In this document: piece after piece, positions 53,557 to 63,508 of the stretch
Position numbering within the stretch: the first letter of the stretch is position 1
How the letters are laid out: the number at the start of each line of letters is the position of its first letter
Source of the DNA: Chitinophagales bacterium
GTDB lineage: Bacteria > Bacteroidota > Bacteroidia > Chitinophagales > JADIYW01
Length of the DNA stretch: 64,000 nucleotides
Direction: 5' to 3'
Assembly: GCA_023957245.1 (NCBI GenBank)
Contig: JAMLHJ010000003.1
Location: forward strand, 213,851 to 277,850
Program-made: the position numbers and the translations under genes
The notes under the pieces: model-generated
Seen by the model: the letters and a program-made list of their open reading frames with translations, nothing else
Told to the model about the DNA's origin: nothing
The model's database searches: none

Positions 53557-54171
53557 ATGTTTTTAGAAATACATCCTAAAAATCCAGAACCTCGTAAGAT
53601 TCAACAAGTTGTAGATTGCCTGAGCAAAGGAGGATTAGTTATTTACCCCACAGATACTGTATATGCTATTGGTTGTGATATATATCAGACCAAAGCAATA
53701 GAACGCTTGTGCCAGATTAAAGGGGTGAAACCTGAAAAGATGTCTTTTTCTTTTATCTGTAATGATTTGAGTCATATTAGTCAGTTTACACTTAATCTTG
53801 ATACTCCGATTTATAAATTAATGAGAAGGCTACTTCCAGGTGCTTATACTTTTATCTTAAAAGCCAATAATTCTATTCCAAAATTATTTAAAAATAAAAA
53901 GAGAACAGTAGGTATCAGAATTCCCAACCATCCTATCCCGAGAGCTATTGTTGAGCAATTGGGCAATCCAATTATAACAACATCTATTCATCACGATGAT
54001 GATATTATAGATTATATTACTGAGCCATATTTGATTTATGAACAATTTGGGCATTTGGTAGATATGATTATAGATGGAGGAGTAGGTGGTGTGATTCCTT
54101 CAACAATAATTGATTGTACAGAGAATTATCCTAAGGTGATAAGAGAAGGAAAAGGGGAAATAGATTTTTAA
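53557..54171 (+). CDS. YrdC/Sua5/YciO-family protein (L-threonylcarbamoyl-AMP synthase-like)
   Basis: This 204-aa single-domain protein has the family core GGLVIYPTDTVYAIGCDIYQTKAIERLCQIKG, KMSFSFICNDL, LLPGAYTFILKA and VGIRIPNHPIPRAIVEQLGNPIITTS. Members make threonylcarbamoyl-adenylate for the t6A37 tRNA modification. The KPEKMSFSFICND and HHDDD features are closer to the YciO subgroup, whose exact activity is less certain. Confidence 0.87.
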   Translation: MFLEIHPKNPEPRKIQQVVDCLSKGGLVIYPTDTVYAIGCDIYQTKAIERLCQIKGVKPEKMSFSFICNDLSHISQFTLNLDTPIYKLMRRLLPGAYTFILKANNSIPKLFKNKKRTVGIRIPNHPIPRAIVEQLGNPIITTSIHHDDDIIDYITEPYLIYEQFGHLVDMIIDGGVGGVIPSTIIDCTENYPKVIREGKGEIDF

Positions 54172-54281
54172 AAATATCCACAAGGGTGAATATCTATTAT
54201 TTTTAGAAAAATATTTTTTCGCATTTTTATTGTGGAATACAATTTGTTAAAAGTATTGCGTTTCAATAACATAAAAATTTT

Positions 54282-57200
54282 ATGAATAAACAATTGTTTG
54301 CAGTTATTTTGTCCATAGGTACTAGTTTGCCTACTGTATTTGGGCAAGCTAATTTGGCACAGACGGAAACGTCTAAAATTTATCAGCAGGGAGTAGAGTT
54401 GTTTGAAAAGGGAAAGTATAATATAGCTTATAACTATTTTGAAAAATATATCGCAGAAGCCTCTGAGAATGATTTTGCAAAAGCAACATTAGAACTTGCT
54501 CAAGCAGAGTATTTTAAAGCAGTATGTGCCAAAGCTGCTAATTCTCCTTTAGCTGAAAATCTCTTACATGAGTTTATTGAAGAGTATGCTGGTTCGGGAG
54601 CTGTTTATGCTGCCTACTTTCATTTGGGTGATTTGTATTTTTCTAAAGCAAATTATAAAGATGCAATAGAATATTTTGAAAAGACCGATGTTGCTGCTTT
54701 ATCAGCCTCAGAGAAAGATGAATGGATTTTTAAGAAAGCATTTTCAAATTTTGCATTGAAGAAATTTAGAGAAGCATATAGCTTATTTGCTCCTTTGACT
54801 CAAAATTCTAATTCAAAATATTATTTCGATGCGATATATTATTCTGGATTGAGTGCCTACTATTTTGAAAAATATGATGATGCATTAAAGCAGTTTAAAA
54901 AATTGGATACTTCTCCAAAGTATAAAACAATAGTGCCTTATTATGTTGCTTCAATTTTGGCTCAAGGTCAGAAATATGACGAAATGATTCAGTATGTCGA
55001 ACCTCAATTAGAGTCTGTAAAAGGATTGAGATATCCCAATGAAATTAAGAAGTTATTGGGTAATGCATATTTTGAGAAGAAAGATTTTGTAACTGCAGAA
55101 AAATATCTTTCTCAAGCTATTCCAGCTCTATCTAAAGTCAATCAGGAAGATTACTATCAATTGGGGTATGTATATTACAAGAATGGTCAGTATCAGAAAT
55201 CTATAGAGCAGTTGAAAAGATTGACCACTTTAGATAATGAAATGACCCAAAGTGCTATGTATATCATGGGGCAATGCTATACAAAAATAGGAGATAAGGG
55301 CAATGCAAAAACAGCATTTCAACAAGCTGCTCGTATGAAGTACAATGCAGCTATTACAGAGGAATCTTTATTTAATATTGCCAAGATTACCTATGAACAG
55401 GGTAACTATACAGAAGCGTTGAGTTTATTAAAGGCTTTTGTGAGTACTTATCCCAATTCAGAATTTAATGCCAATGCTCAAAATATTTTAGCAGATGTGT
55501 TTTTCAAAACAAGGTCTTATGAAGAAGCTATCAGTATGATAGAAAGTATGAAAAATCCAACTGCACAGATAAAATCTGCTTATCAAAAGATGGCTTTTTA
55601 TAGAGCTATGGAATATTACTCTAATAATCAGATTTTGAAAGCGAATGAGTATTTGGATAAGGCCTTAAGATTTACTTCTGAGTCAAGTATAGAAGCACTG
55701 ACCTATTATTGGAAAGCTGATATTGCTCATAATAGCAATAAATTTGATGAAAGTAATCAATGGCTTTCTAAGTTTCAATCTATCGCAGCTACTATTTCTA
55801 CAGAGCATAGTTCCAGAGTAAGTGCAGGTACTGGCTTTTACCTTCAAGGTTATAATAGCTATAAGAAAAGCGATTTTGTTTCTGCTCAGATTTTATTTGC
55901 AAAGGCAATAGATAGAATGAAAAATGAGAAAGATGCGGTAGTTCAACAGACTGTTATTCCTGATGCTCAACTGAGATTGGCAGATAGTTATTATATGCAG
56001 AAGAAATATTCTGACGCACTTGAAATATATCAACAAGTTGCTAATTCTAATGCAAAAGGTGCTGATTATGCCACTTATCAAACAGCAATGCTAAAAGGCT
56101 TGAGTGGATTTACTAATGGAAAAATTGATGGTTTAAATAAAGTATATTCTTCTTATCCTACCTCTACTTATGCTGATGATGCCCTTTTCGAATTGGGTAG
56201 CACGTATAATAATATCGACAAATCTGATGATGCTATTAAGACATATCAGCTATTGCTAAGAAATTACCCCAAAAGTGAATTTGTTCCTTATGTGTATAAT
56301 CGAGTTGCATTGATTCAATATAATCAAGACAAATTAGATGCAGCATTGGCAAGTTATAAATATGTGATACAAAATTTCCCTAAGACTCTAGCTTCGCAAG
56401 AAGCATTGATAGCGGTGAAAGATATTTATATAGACAAGGGTGATCCTAATGGATATTTTGATTTGATGAAACAGTATCCAGGAGCTATGGTAAGTACTTC
56501 AACACAAGATTCAATAGTATATCAAGCTGCAGAAGCTCAATTTGTTAAAGGAAATTATGAATTGGCTGTCAAAGGTTTTGATTCTTATTTGAATACTTAT
56601 AAAAATGGTGCATTTGTATTACCTGCTAGATATTACAGAGCGGAATCTAAATATTATGGTGGGAATGTTGTGGGTTCGGTTACAGATTATGAATATGTTA
56701 TAACTCAACCAACAAATAGATTTTCTGAGAAGTCACTACAAAGAGCGGCAGCTATTAGGGGCAAACAAGGAGATGGACAAAAAGCGGCTACTTATTACGA
56801 ATCTTTAATGGAGATTGCTTCAACAGAAGATTTGCTAAACGAAGCTATCTTAGGTGCAATGCGATCTTATTACCAAGTGAAAAATTATACTAAAACTATA
56901 GACTTTGCTAACAAATCAATGGGAATCAAAGGCTTATCTGAAACTATCCAAATTGAAGCTTTATTTTATAGAGGAATGTCTCAATTCTATACTAAGAATA
57001 ATGCTTTAGCAACAGCAGATTTAGAGTCTGTAATAAAACGTATCAATAATGAATGGGCTGCTGAGTCTAAATATACTTTGGCGTTAATGACTTATTTGAA
57101 TTCTGATATGGCAAATGCTGAGAAACAGTGTTTTGAATTGATTTCCAATTATCCATCCTATTCAATTTGGATGGTGAAAACGTATATTCTGCTTTCAGAT

Positions 57201-57392
57201 ATTTATGTCAAAAATGGAGATTATTTCAAAGCGAAAGTAACATTGCAATCAGTGATAGATTCTTACCATACTCAAGATGATTTATATAAAGAGGCTGTTG
57301 AGAAATTAGAGAAAGTAAAATTATTAGAAAATCAAGGTTCGAAACTTGTTAATCCTTCTGGAGCAAACGGTTTTTCTGAATTTGAAAAATAA
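54282..57392 (+). CDS. large periplasmic or outer-membrane TPR protein
   Basis: This 1036-aa protein has a signal peptide (LFAVILSIGTSLPTVFGQ) followed by tetratricopeptide repeats over nearly the whole length. Examples are YQQGVELFEKGKYNIAYNYFEKY, AAYFHLGDLYFSKANYKDAIEYF, ALFELGSTYNNIDKSDDAIKTYQLLL and YNRVALIQYNQDKLDAALASYKYVI. It is likely a protein-binding scaffold in the envelope. It ends 5 bp before a beta-barrel protein gene and opens a cluster with a SPOR protein and a LolD-like ATPase. Confidence 0.85.
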   Translation: MNKQLFAVILSIGTSLPTVFGQANLAQTETSKIYQQGVELFEKGKYNIAYNYFEKYIAEASENDFAKATLELAQAEYFKAVCAKAANSPLAENLLHEFIEEYAGSGAVYAAYFHLGDLYFSKANYKDAIEYFEKTDVAALSASEKDEWIFKKAFSNFALKKFREAYSLFAPLTQNSNSKYYFDAIYYSGLSAYYFEKYDDALKQFKKLDTSPKYKTIVPYYVASILAQGQKYDEMIQYVEPQLESVKGLRYPNEIKKLLGNAYFEKKDFVTAEKYLSQAIPALSKVNQEDYYQLGYVYYKNGQYQKSIEQLKRLTTLDNEMTQSAMYIMGQCYTKIGDKGNAKTAFQQAARMKYNAAITEESLFNIAKITYEQGNYTEALSLLKAFVSTYPNSEFNANAQNILADVFFKTRSYEEAISMIESMKNPTAQIKSAYQKMAFYRAMEYYSNNQILKANEYLDKALRFTSESSIEALTYYWKADIAHNSNKFDESNQWLSKFQSIAATISTEHSSRVSAGTGFYLQGYNSYKKSDFVSAQILFAKAIDRMKNEKDAVVQQTVIPDAQLRLADSYYMQKKYSDALEIYQQVANSNAKGADYATYQTAMLKGLSGFTNGKIDGLNKVYSSYPTSTYADDALFELGSTYNNIDKSDDAIKTYQLLLRNYPKSEFVPYVYNRVALIQYNQDKLDAALASYKYVIQNFPKTLASQEALIAVKDIYIDKGDPNGYFDLMKQYPGAMVSTSTQDSIVYQAAEAQFVKGNYELAVKGFDSYLNTYKNGAFVLPARYYRAESKYYGGNVVGSVTDYEYVITQPTNRFSEKSLQRAAAIRGKQGDGQKAATYYESLMEIASTEDLLNEAILGAMRSYYQVKNYTKTIDFANKSMGIKGLSETIQIEALFYRGMSQFYTKNNALATADLESVIKRINNEWAAESKYTLALMTYLNSDMANAEKQCFELISNYPSYSIWMVKTYILLSDIYVKNGDYFKAKVTLQSVIDSYHTQDDLYKEAVEKLEKVKLLENQGSKLVNPSGANGFSEFEK

Positions 57393-57397
57393 GCATC

Positions 57398-59032
57398 ATG
57401 AATTTGAATAAAATATCTATATATATCTTTAGCTTGGCATTGCCTTCTTTGCTTCAAGCACAGACAAAAGATTCTTTAAAATCGGACGAAATAAATGTCG
57501 TTAGAGCATTTCAACCAGAAGTAAAGTTGGTGTCTAAAGTGGATTTTCCACCTAATTTGCCCAAAATATCTACTACTGATAAGCCGACAACCCAAGAATA
57601 TTCATTCAATGATTACTTTAATCCTATTAGTCATACAAGAGAAGATTTACGACCTGTGAAATATAGCCCAGCAGTTCAAAATATTGAATCTATTGGTTAT
57701 CTAAAAGCGGGATTTGGCAATTATCTGACACCTACTTTGAGATTGTCATTAGCCAATAAAGATTTTAGTAAGTTTCAGACTGGTTTAGATGTCGATTTTA
57801 TCCACTCAAAAGCTTCTAAGAAAAAGTTTAAGCAGTATTATGAATTGAGTGTAGATGCTTATGGCGAATACCATTTGAAAAATACTACAATCGGTGCAAA
57901 AGCTGGAATGCATTTGGACCAGTATTATCTCTATGCTATGAATGCTGAACAAGCAGACACAACGAATAGAAAAGATGTTTCAAGAAGATATTCCATTCCA
58001 AATATTGGTATCTATTTTTTCAATCATAATGCTAATAAATGGGACTTGAACTTCTCTGGAAATCTTGATTTGCAATTTATCAATACAGACTTTAGTAATA
58101 AAGGAAGTATTGTGAATTATGGATTAGATGGGTTCAAAGAGTTTAAGGGAGATACTTATAAAGCAGGTGTGAGCATTGAAGGAGAGTATTTTGGTCATAC
58201 CAATTCAGAAGGAAGTAGTAGCTCAAATGCTTTTACTTTAAAACCTTATGGAGGTATTAAAAAAGGTATATGGTCATTAGAAGCTGGTCCTGTATTGATG
58301 ATTAATGAAGGTGATGTTTATTTATTGCCTTATATTAAGAATAGGATTAAAATAAAAGATGATTATTTAGTCATGTATAATGAATGGAACAGTCATTTAG
58401 ATTATGACAATTTGGATAAAGATCATCATGACAATCCATTTTTGATAAAAAATACACACTATCACAATTATAGATTTCAAGAAAGAACAATTTTTGGACT
58501 TAGAGGAGCTATTCCATCAGGATTTTCTTATGATGCAAGATTTGGTCATAATGTATGGAATGATGCACCTTTATTTGTGAATGATACCAATGATTTGAGA
58601 CAATTTGAACATATTCATGACGAGAAGTTGACAGCATGGAATGGTCATGTTGAATTGGCTTATCAGAAGGCAGGTAATTACGGTGCTAAAATAGGGTTTG
58701 ATTATTACAAATATAAAACTACAACCGAATTGGCAGCTTGGCACATGCCAGAGCTTAAGTTCTCATTAATAGGAAATTATGCCTGGAACTCTAAACTATT
58801 TGTTCAAGGTGAAGTCATTGCTTTAGGTGGCATAAAAGCAAGAAATCCACAATTAAATGTTGAAAAATTATCTCCTCAAGTGGATATTAATTTGTCTGTT
58901 AATTATCAATTGAATAAAATTATTGGCTTTTTTGTAGAACTCAATAATATCTTGAATAACAAGCAACCTCGTTATTATTTGTATGACAGGTTTGGATTTC
59001 AAGGAATTGGTGGTGTAAAAGTCATATTTTAA
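57398..59032 (+). CDS. outer-membrane beta-barrel protein of unknown function
   Basis: This 544-aa protein has a signal peptide (IYIFSLALPSLLQAQ), a proline-rich N-terminal part (residues 25-95) and then alternating strands to the end (GYLKAGFGNYLTPTLRLSLA, YYELSVDAYGEYHL, INLSVNYQLNKIIGFFVELN), closing on a C-terminal Phe (GGVKVIF) as outer-membrane barrels do. The tight link to the TPR gene suggests a joint envelope role. A porin-like or assembly-factor role cannot be told apart. Confidence 0.8.
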   Translation: MNLNKISIYIFSLALPSLLQAQTKDSLKSDEINVVRAFQPEVKLVSKVDFPPNLPKISTTDKPTTQEYSFNDYFNPISHTREDLRPVKYSPAVQNIESIGYLKAGFGNYLTPTLRLSLANKDFSKFQTGLDVDFIHSKASKKKFKQYYELSVDAYGEYHLKNTTIGAKAGMHLDQYYLYAMNAEQADTTNRKDVSRRYSIPNIGIYFFNHNANKWDLNFSGNLDLQFINTDFSNKGSIVNYGLDGFKEFKGDTYKAGVSIEGEYFGHTNSEGSSSSNAFTLKPYGGIKKGIWSLEAGPVLMINEGDVYLLPYIKNRIKIKDDYLVMYNEWNSHLDYDNLDKDHHDNPFLIKNTHYHNYRFQERTIFGLRGAIPSGFSYDARFGHNVWNDAPLFVNDTNDLRQFEHIHDEKLTAWNGHVELAYQKAGNYGAKIGFDYYKYKTTTELAAWHMPELKFSLIGNYAWNSKLFVQGEVIALGGIKARNPQLNVEKLSPQVDINLSVNYQLNKIIGFFVELNNILNNKQPRYYLYDRFGFQGIGGVKVIF

Positions 59033-59047
59033 TACTATATTTATATC

Positions 59048-60034
59048 GTGATACCTCATTATATATATGATTTACTTCTCGAAAACGATTATGTAGTCGT
59101 TCCAGGTTTGGGTGGATTTGTCTGCCAAGATCAGTCTGCTACTATCGATAGGCAGAGAAAAGAGATTATTCCGCCTTCTCGTACCATTGCTTTTAATAGA
59201 ATGTTGCAGCAAAATGACGGACTATTGATTCAGCATATTGTGATGAAAGAACAATTGTCTCATAAATATGCAGAGGAAACAGTGAGAGAGTTTGTGGCAA
59301 AATGTAATGAGCAATTGTATCAATTAGGAAGTGTTCAGTTTCCTAAAATTGGCAGACTTTATATGGATGAATTGAAAAGTATTCAATTTTCTCCTGCTAG
59401 TGAACCATTACCTTTAGATAGTTCTTTTGGATTGACATCTTTTTCTATTCAACCGATTAGAAGAATTGATGAAGTTGTGGAGCTTGGAAATGAAGAGAGT
59501 GTAGTAGATAATGTTGTCAAAATTAAATCTCAGAAGAGATGGCCATATTGGGTGGCTGCATCTTTTGCAGGAATATTTATGCTAGGTTCAACTTGGTTGA
59601 ATTTGGGGCAGCCTTCAATGGATAATTTGATGACAGCTGGAGTGTTTACTGGTAAATCAATTAACACTTCCAATCCTACTCATTCTATTGATCTGAATAA
59701 TGAACAAATTCAATCTGAATATTTGTTCACTCATCAAGTAATGAAAAAATCTCTTTTAAGCGAAGAAGAAGTTATATATACTCAGAAAGATGAAGTAGCT
59801 TCATCTTCAAGTTCCAATGTATATGCAATTGTCGTTGGTGCGTTTAAAGGGCCTATTACTGCTGGAAAATATAAAGTGCAATTAGAAGAGAAAGGCTATA
59901 ATGTAGAAGTTTTGGAGCCTTCGGCTTCAAATAAACTGATAAAAATTGTCATTCATTATCCTGCTGAAAGTGAAGAAATTGCCTTAGCAGATATTAGAAC
60001 ATCAGTTGAAGAAAATGCTTGGTTGTTGAATTAA
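59048..60034 (+). CDS. HU-CCDC81 and SPOR domain protein
   Basis: This 328-aa protein starts with the bacterial HU-CCDC81 domains 1 and 2 (IYDLLLENDYVVVPGLGGFV, IPPSRTIAFNRMLQQNDGLL, FPKIGRLYMDE). It has one membrane helix (WPYWVAASFAGIFMLGSTWL, about 175-195) and ends in a SPOR domain (VYAIVVGAFKGPITAGKYKVQLEEKGYNVEVL) that binds denuded peptidoglycan at division sites. The build, cytoplasmic HU-like part plus periplasmic SPOR, suggests a link between cytoplasm and cell wall. GTG start at 59048. Confidence 0.87.
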   Translation: MIPHYIYDLLLENDYVVVPGLGGFVCQDQSATIDRQRKEIIPPSRTIAFNRMLQQNDGLLIQHIVMKEQLSHKYAEETVREFVAKCNEQLYQLGSVQFPKIGRLYMDELKSIQFSPASEPLPLDSSFGLTSFSIQPIRRIDEVVELGNEESVVDNVVKIKSQKRWPYWVAASFAGIFMLGSTWLNLGQPSMDNLMTAGVFTGKSINTSNPTHSIDLNNEQIQSEYLFTHQVMKKSLLSEEEVIYTQKDEVASSSSSNVYAIVVGAFKGPITAGKYKVQLEEKGYNVEVLEPSASNKLIKIVIHYPAESEEIALADIRTSVEENAWLLN

Positions 60035-60043
60035 ACAGCGGTC

Positions 60044-60697
60044 TTGATTTATTGTAAAAATATTTTTAAAAGCTATGGTCAGGTTCAAGTCTTAAAAGAT
60101 GTGAGCCTAGAAATTCCTGATGCTAAAGTAGTATGTATTACTGGTCCATCTGGAGCTGGTAAAAGTACATTGTTACATATTTTAGGAACATTAGACAAAG
60201 CAGATCAAGGAGATGTTTTTTTTGATGGAGCTAATATTAAAAGCTTTAATGAAAAAGCATTATCAAAGTTTAGAAACCAAAATATAGGTTTTGTTTTTCA
60301 ATTTCACCACTTGTTCCCAGAGTTTACAGCATTAGAGAATGTTTGTATTCCTGGATATTTGGGTGGCTTCAATGTTTCAGATGTTCAAAAAAGAGGAAAA
60401 TATTTATTGGAAATTTTGGGATTGGGAAATAGGGCAAGTCATCGACCATCTGAATTGTCAGGTGGTGAGCAACAAAGGGTTTCTGTTGCAAGAGCTTTAA
60501 TCAATCAACCTAAAGTGGTATTGGCAGATGAACCATCTGGAAATCTTGATACTGCCCGTGCTAATGAATTGCATCAAATATTTTTTAATTTGAAAGATAC
60601 TTTGAATCAGACATTTGTAATCGTTACTCACAATGAACAATTGGCGGAACAAGCAGATATGATTTTTAAAATGAGAGATGGTCAAATAATTTTCTGA
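60044..60697 (+). CDS. lolD: ABC transporter ATP-binding protein, LolD-like
   Basis: This 217-aa ATPase has Walker A GPSGAGKST, Q-loop FVFQFHHLFPEFTALENV, signature LSGGEQQRVSVARAL and Walker B VVLADEPSGNLD. These are typical of the LolD/MacB/FtsE group; LolD releases lipoproteins from the inner membrane. It begins with TTG, 9 bp after the SPOR gene. No permease gene follows, so its partner is elsewhere. Confidence 0.88.
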   Translation: MIYCKNIFKSYGQVQVLKDVSLEIPDAKVVCITGPSGAGKSTLLHILGTLDKADQGDVFFDGANIKSFNEKALSKFRNQNIGFVFQFHHLFPEFTALENVCIPGYLGGFNVSDVQKRGKYLLEILGLGNRASHRPSELSGGEQQRVSVARALINQPKVVLADEPSGNLDTARANELHQIFFNLKDTLNQTFVIVTHNEQLAEQADMIFKMRDGQIIF

Positions 60698-60736
60698 AAA
60701 ATCAGCAAAATGTCTTTTAAATAAGGGAAATATGAT

Positions 60737-60744
60737 TATCTTTG
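60737..60744 (+). promoter_or_regulatory. TAnnTTTG -7 promoter box of tRNA-His
   Basis: TATCTTTG ends 13 bases before the first tRNA base, fitting a start of transcription just upstream of the mature tRNA. Confidence 0.65.
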
Positions 60745-60757
60745 CACTCGCTAAATG

Positions 60758-60831
60758 GAGATTGTAGCTCAGTCGGTTAGAGCGTCAGATTGTGGTCCTG
60801 AAGGTCGCGGGTTCGATTCTCGTCAGTCTCC
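60758..60831 (+). tRNA. trnH: tRNA-His (anticodon GTG)
   Basis: The sequence folds as a tRNA: acceptor GAGATTG / CAGTCTC with a G directly 5' (60757) facing discriminator C 60831, the G-1:C73 identity mark of tRNA-His. The D-arm is AGCTC...GAGC, the anticodon loop TTGTGGT gives GTG, and the T-arm is GCGGG-TTCGATT-CTCGT. No CCA is encoded, as usual in this phylum. Confidence 0.95.
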
Positions 60832-60842
60832 CTTAAAATAAA

Positions 60843-60870
60843 AAGGTTGTCTTGATAGACAACCTTTTTT
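60843..60870 (+). terminator. rho-independent terminator of tRNA-His
   Basis: AAGGTTGTCT pairs with AGACAACCTT around TGAT, followed by TTTT, 12 bp after the tRNA. Confidence 0.93.
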
Positions 60871-60946
60871 GCTTTATGAATAGTGTACATTTAATTCAAG
60901 AAATTCTCTTTGCTTTTAAAATAATAGCTTCTGATGAATTTAATTA

Positions 60947-61105
60947 TTAAATAGCACATGTCTTGGCTGCAAATGCAAAAACAAATAGCCAAACAATCCC
61001 TTTAGCTAAGAAGAACAAGAATGCTCCCTTGCCTAAGCGTTTCATCCACTTTTTGCTTTTATTATCTTCAACAGGAAGATTATTTATTGGATTATCTTCT
61101 TTCAT
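60947..61105 (-). CDS. small membrane protein, 52 aa
   Basis: The minus strand encodes MKEDNPINNLPVEDNKSKKW, then a basic stretch (MKRLGKG) and one hydrophobic helix (AFLFFLAKGIVWLFVFAFAA) ending KTCAI. It starts 33 bp after the upstream heme oxygenase gene stop and is in the same direction, so it may be co-transcribed. Short basic-plus-helix proteins of this type are common hypothetical proteins in Bacteroidota. No function is known. Confidence 0.65.
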   Translation of the reverse strand: MKEDNPINNLPVEDNKSKKWMKRLGKGAFLFFLAKGIVWLFVFAFAAKTCAI

Positions 61106-61138
61106 AATTGATTATTAAAAGATACTAGATTTTTTGAA

Positions 61139-61699
61139 TTATGCCACCTTTTCTGCTGAAAATACTTCCCCGAAGTTAATAAAAGTTTCGTTAGCTACTT
61201 CTACAGATTTTGAGTGTGTTTCTGGATTGTGTCCATATCTTTCTAAAACTTGTACAAACGCGCCTAACATTTGACCACTATTTTGACCATATCCGCTGAA
61301 AAATGAAAATGCTCTTGAAATACCTTGTTTTTCTAACATTTTGATGATATAAGGCCCACCCATAATAGAGCCTTCTAAGACATACATTGCACTTAATGCT
61401 TCTAATGTGTTATTGATTTGAGGTACTTTAGCCAAAGGAAGATTTTCAATGTCACCACCCAATTCGATAATGTCATTCTTTATATCTGTTGAATTTCTTC
61501 TGTTTTTAATATCTGGAAGAACACTTTCGTCAATATGCTTTGATAATTCCTTTTCTACAGCATTAAAGTATGCGTAAAAACTTTTTAGCAATGTAATATA
61601 ATCTTGTTCGTTTTGAATAGATTTTACATTTCTTACTACAGTGGATTCTGTTTTTTGATGAGCTGTGTGTGTCTCTTCTTTTAATCTTTCTCTTAACAT
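61139..61699 (-). CDS. heme oxygenase (biliverdin-producing)
   Basis: This ~186-aa heme-oxygenase-fold protein starts LRERLKEETHTAHQKTE, where the His (H of THTAHQ) is the usual proximal heme ligand. It has YVLEGSIMGGPYIIKML (the distal helix region) and SFFSGYGQNSGQMLGAFVQVLERYG. It would open heme to biliverdin, iron and CO. I use the ATG at 61699; a longer reading from TTG at 61729 overlaps a TATTTTTG promoter-like box. Confidence 0.88.
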   Translation of the reverse strand: MLRERLKEETHTAHQKTESTVVRNVKSIQNEQDYITLLKSFYAYFNAVEKELSKHIDESVLPDIKNRRNSTDIKNDIIELGGDIENLPLAKVPQINNTLEALSAMYVLEGSIMGGPYIIKMLEKQGISRAFSFFSGYGQNSGQMLGAFVQVLERYGHNPETHSKSVEVANETFINFGEVFSAEKVA

Positions 61700-61726
61700 T
61701 TCTTTGCTATTTATATTTAGTCTAAA

Positions 61727-61734
61727 CAAAAATA
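61727..61734 (-). promoter_or_regulatory. TAnnTTTG -7 promoter box of the heme oxygenase gene
   Basis: The minus strand reads TATTTTTG about 27 bases before the ATG at 61699, consistent with the shorter start and a short leader. Confidence 0.5.
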
Positions 61735-61830
61735 ATAAAGAATGAAAAAATTACAAATAAAAGACTCAAAAAATTTTAAAGTATTATTTAGATAAAGATT
61801 GATTAAATTCAAGAAACAATATACGATGCT

Positions 61831-63447
61831 ATGCAATTAGAACGAAGAAATTTTTGGGGATGGGGTTATGCTGATTATTTAATTCCTGAAGAAGTAGTCC
61901 AACGTACTTTAAATTATTTGCGTATGGGTTTGGGTATTAAAGAGTTTGAGAAGATTATTCCACCTAGATTAGAAGATATAGAACTTTCAGCACCGCGATT
62001 TGAAATCTCTGAACAACTTCAAGCTTTTTGCGTAAGTGACAAACTGCAAAGAGCAGGACATAGTTATGGGAAATCATATAGAGATGTTTGGCGAGGTTTG
62101 AAGGGGATTTTTGAACATACACCTGATTATATAGCTTTTCCTAGAACGGAGGAAGATATTCAGCAACTATTTGATTTTGCTTTGCCTAGGAAGATTGCAT
62201 TGATTCCTTATGGTGGTGGGTCGAGTGTCTGTGGGGGAGTAGAACCTCAATTACCTCAAGGTTATAATGGTTGCATAACGGTGGATATGTTTCATTTTAA
62301 TCAAGTATTGGAAATTGATAAAGTTAGCAGAAGTGCTAGAATACAAGCAGGAATATATGGTTTGGATTTAGAAAATAAATTGAGAGCAGAAGGACTTACT
62401 TTGCGACATTATCCTCAAAGTTTTGAATTTTCTACATTAGGAGGATGGATTGCAACTCGTTCAGGAGGCCATTTTGCAACATTATATACACATATTGATG
62501 AGTTTGTTCAGTCGGTGCGAATGATTACACCTCAAGGTGGAGTATTTAACTCTAGGCGATTGCCTGGTTCGGGTGCTGGTCCTTCAGAAGAGCGTTTGGT
62601 CTGTGGTTCTGAAGGTACGCTTGGTATTATTACAGAGGCATGGATGCGTTTGCAAGATATACCAAAGTTTAAAAAAACAGTTACTATATATTTTAAAGAT
62701 TTTGAAAAAGGAGCAGATGCATGTAGAATTTTAGCTCAATCAGGATTAAATCCTAGTAATGCTCGTTTGATTAGCTCAATGGAAGCATTTTCAAATGGAT
62801 TGGGAGATGGAGCTCATGCTGTTTTGATAATAGGATTTGAGTCAGCATACTTTGAAGTCGATAATTTATTGGAAAAGGCAATTGTTTTATGTGTAGAATT
62901 GGGAGGGATTTTACCTGCAAAAAAGGAAAAAAATACCGTTGCAGAGAATGAAGCCGACGATTGGAAACAAGCATTTATTAGAGCTCCATATTTGAGAGAT
63001 GAGTTGATAAAAAATGGATTAGTTGTTGAAACATTTGAAACGGCAATTACATGGGATAAATTCCGTACACTTCATCGTGAGATTGAAAGTCAAGTCTATG
63101 CGACTTTGCAACGATTAGGTATGAAAGGCCTTATTACTTGCCGATTTACTCATATTTATCCAGATGGCCCTGCACCATATTATACTGTCATAGCTCAAGG
63201 AAAAAAACAAGCTCAACTTGAAGAATGGGATGAAATAAAAAGTATCGTTTCTGATGTATTAATAGAAAATGGTGCTACGATTACACATCATCATGCTGTG
63301 GGAAGAGATCATAGACCTTGGTATGAACAACAAGCTAGTGGTGTATTTCAGGATATTTTAAGAAGTGCGAAAAGTGCTGTTGATACTCAATGGGTACTTA
63401 ATCCAGGTGTTCTGATTTTGCCAGATAATGATAGAATTGAGAATTAA
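61831..63447 (+). CDS. FAD-binding oxidase, alkyldihydroxyacetonephosphate synthase (AGPS)-like
   Basis: This 538-aa flavoprotein has FAD_binding_4 (PCMH) and FAD_oxidase_C domains. It opens RRNFWGWGYADY, has HSYGKSYRD, the PP-loop region IPYGGGSSVCGGVEP, SFEFSTLGGWIATRSGGH, GSEGTLGIITEAWMRL, and late HHHAVGRDHRPWY, as in AGPS proteins. AGPS makes ether lipids from acyl-DHAP. Bacterial homologues may also oxidise hydroxy acids, so the reaction is not fixed. Confidence 0.87.
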   Translation: MQLERRNFWGWGYADYLIPEEVVQRTLNYLRMGLGIKEFEKIIPPRLEDIELSAPRFEISEQLQAFCVSDKLQRAGHSYGKSYRDVWRGLKGIFEHTPDYIAFPRTEEDIQQLFDFALPRKIALIPYGGGSSVCGGVEPQLPQGYNGCITVDMFHFNQVLEIDKVSRSARIQAGIYGLDLENKLRAEGLTLRHYPQSFEFSTLGGWIATRSGGHFATLYTHIDEFVQSVRMITPQGGVFNSRRLPGSGAGPSEERLVCGSEGTLGIITEAWMRLQDIPKFKKTVTIYFKDFEKGADACRILAQSGLNPSNARLISSMEAFSNGLGDGAHAVLIIGFESAYFEVDNLLEKAIVLCVELGGILPAKKEKNTVAENEADDWKQAFIRAPYLRDELIKNGLVVETFETAITWDKFRTLHREIESQVYATLQRLGMKGLITCRFTHIYPDGPAPYYTVIAQGKKQAQLEEWDEIKSIVSDVLIENGATITHHHAVGRDHRPWYEQQASGVFQDILRSAKSAVDTQWVLNPGVLILPDNDRIEN

Positions 63448-63508
63448 GAATTAGGAAATACAAAGTACGAGTTACGATGTACGAATGAAAAATTCAGTAG
63501 TAGAGTTT

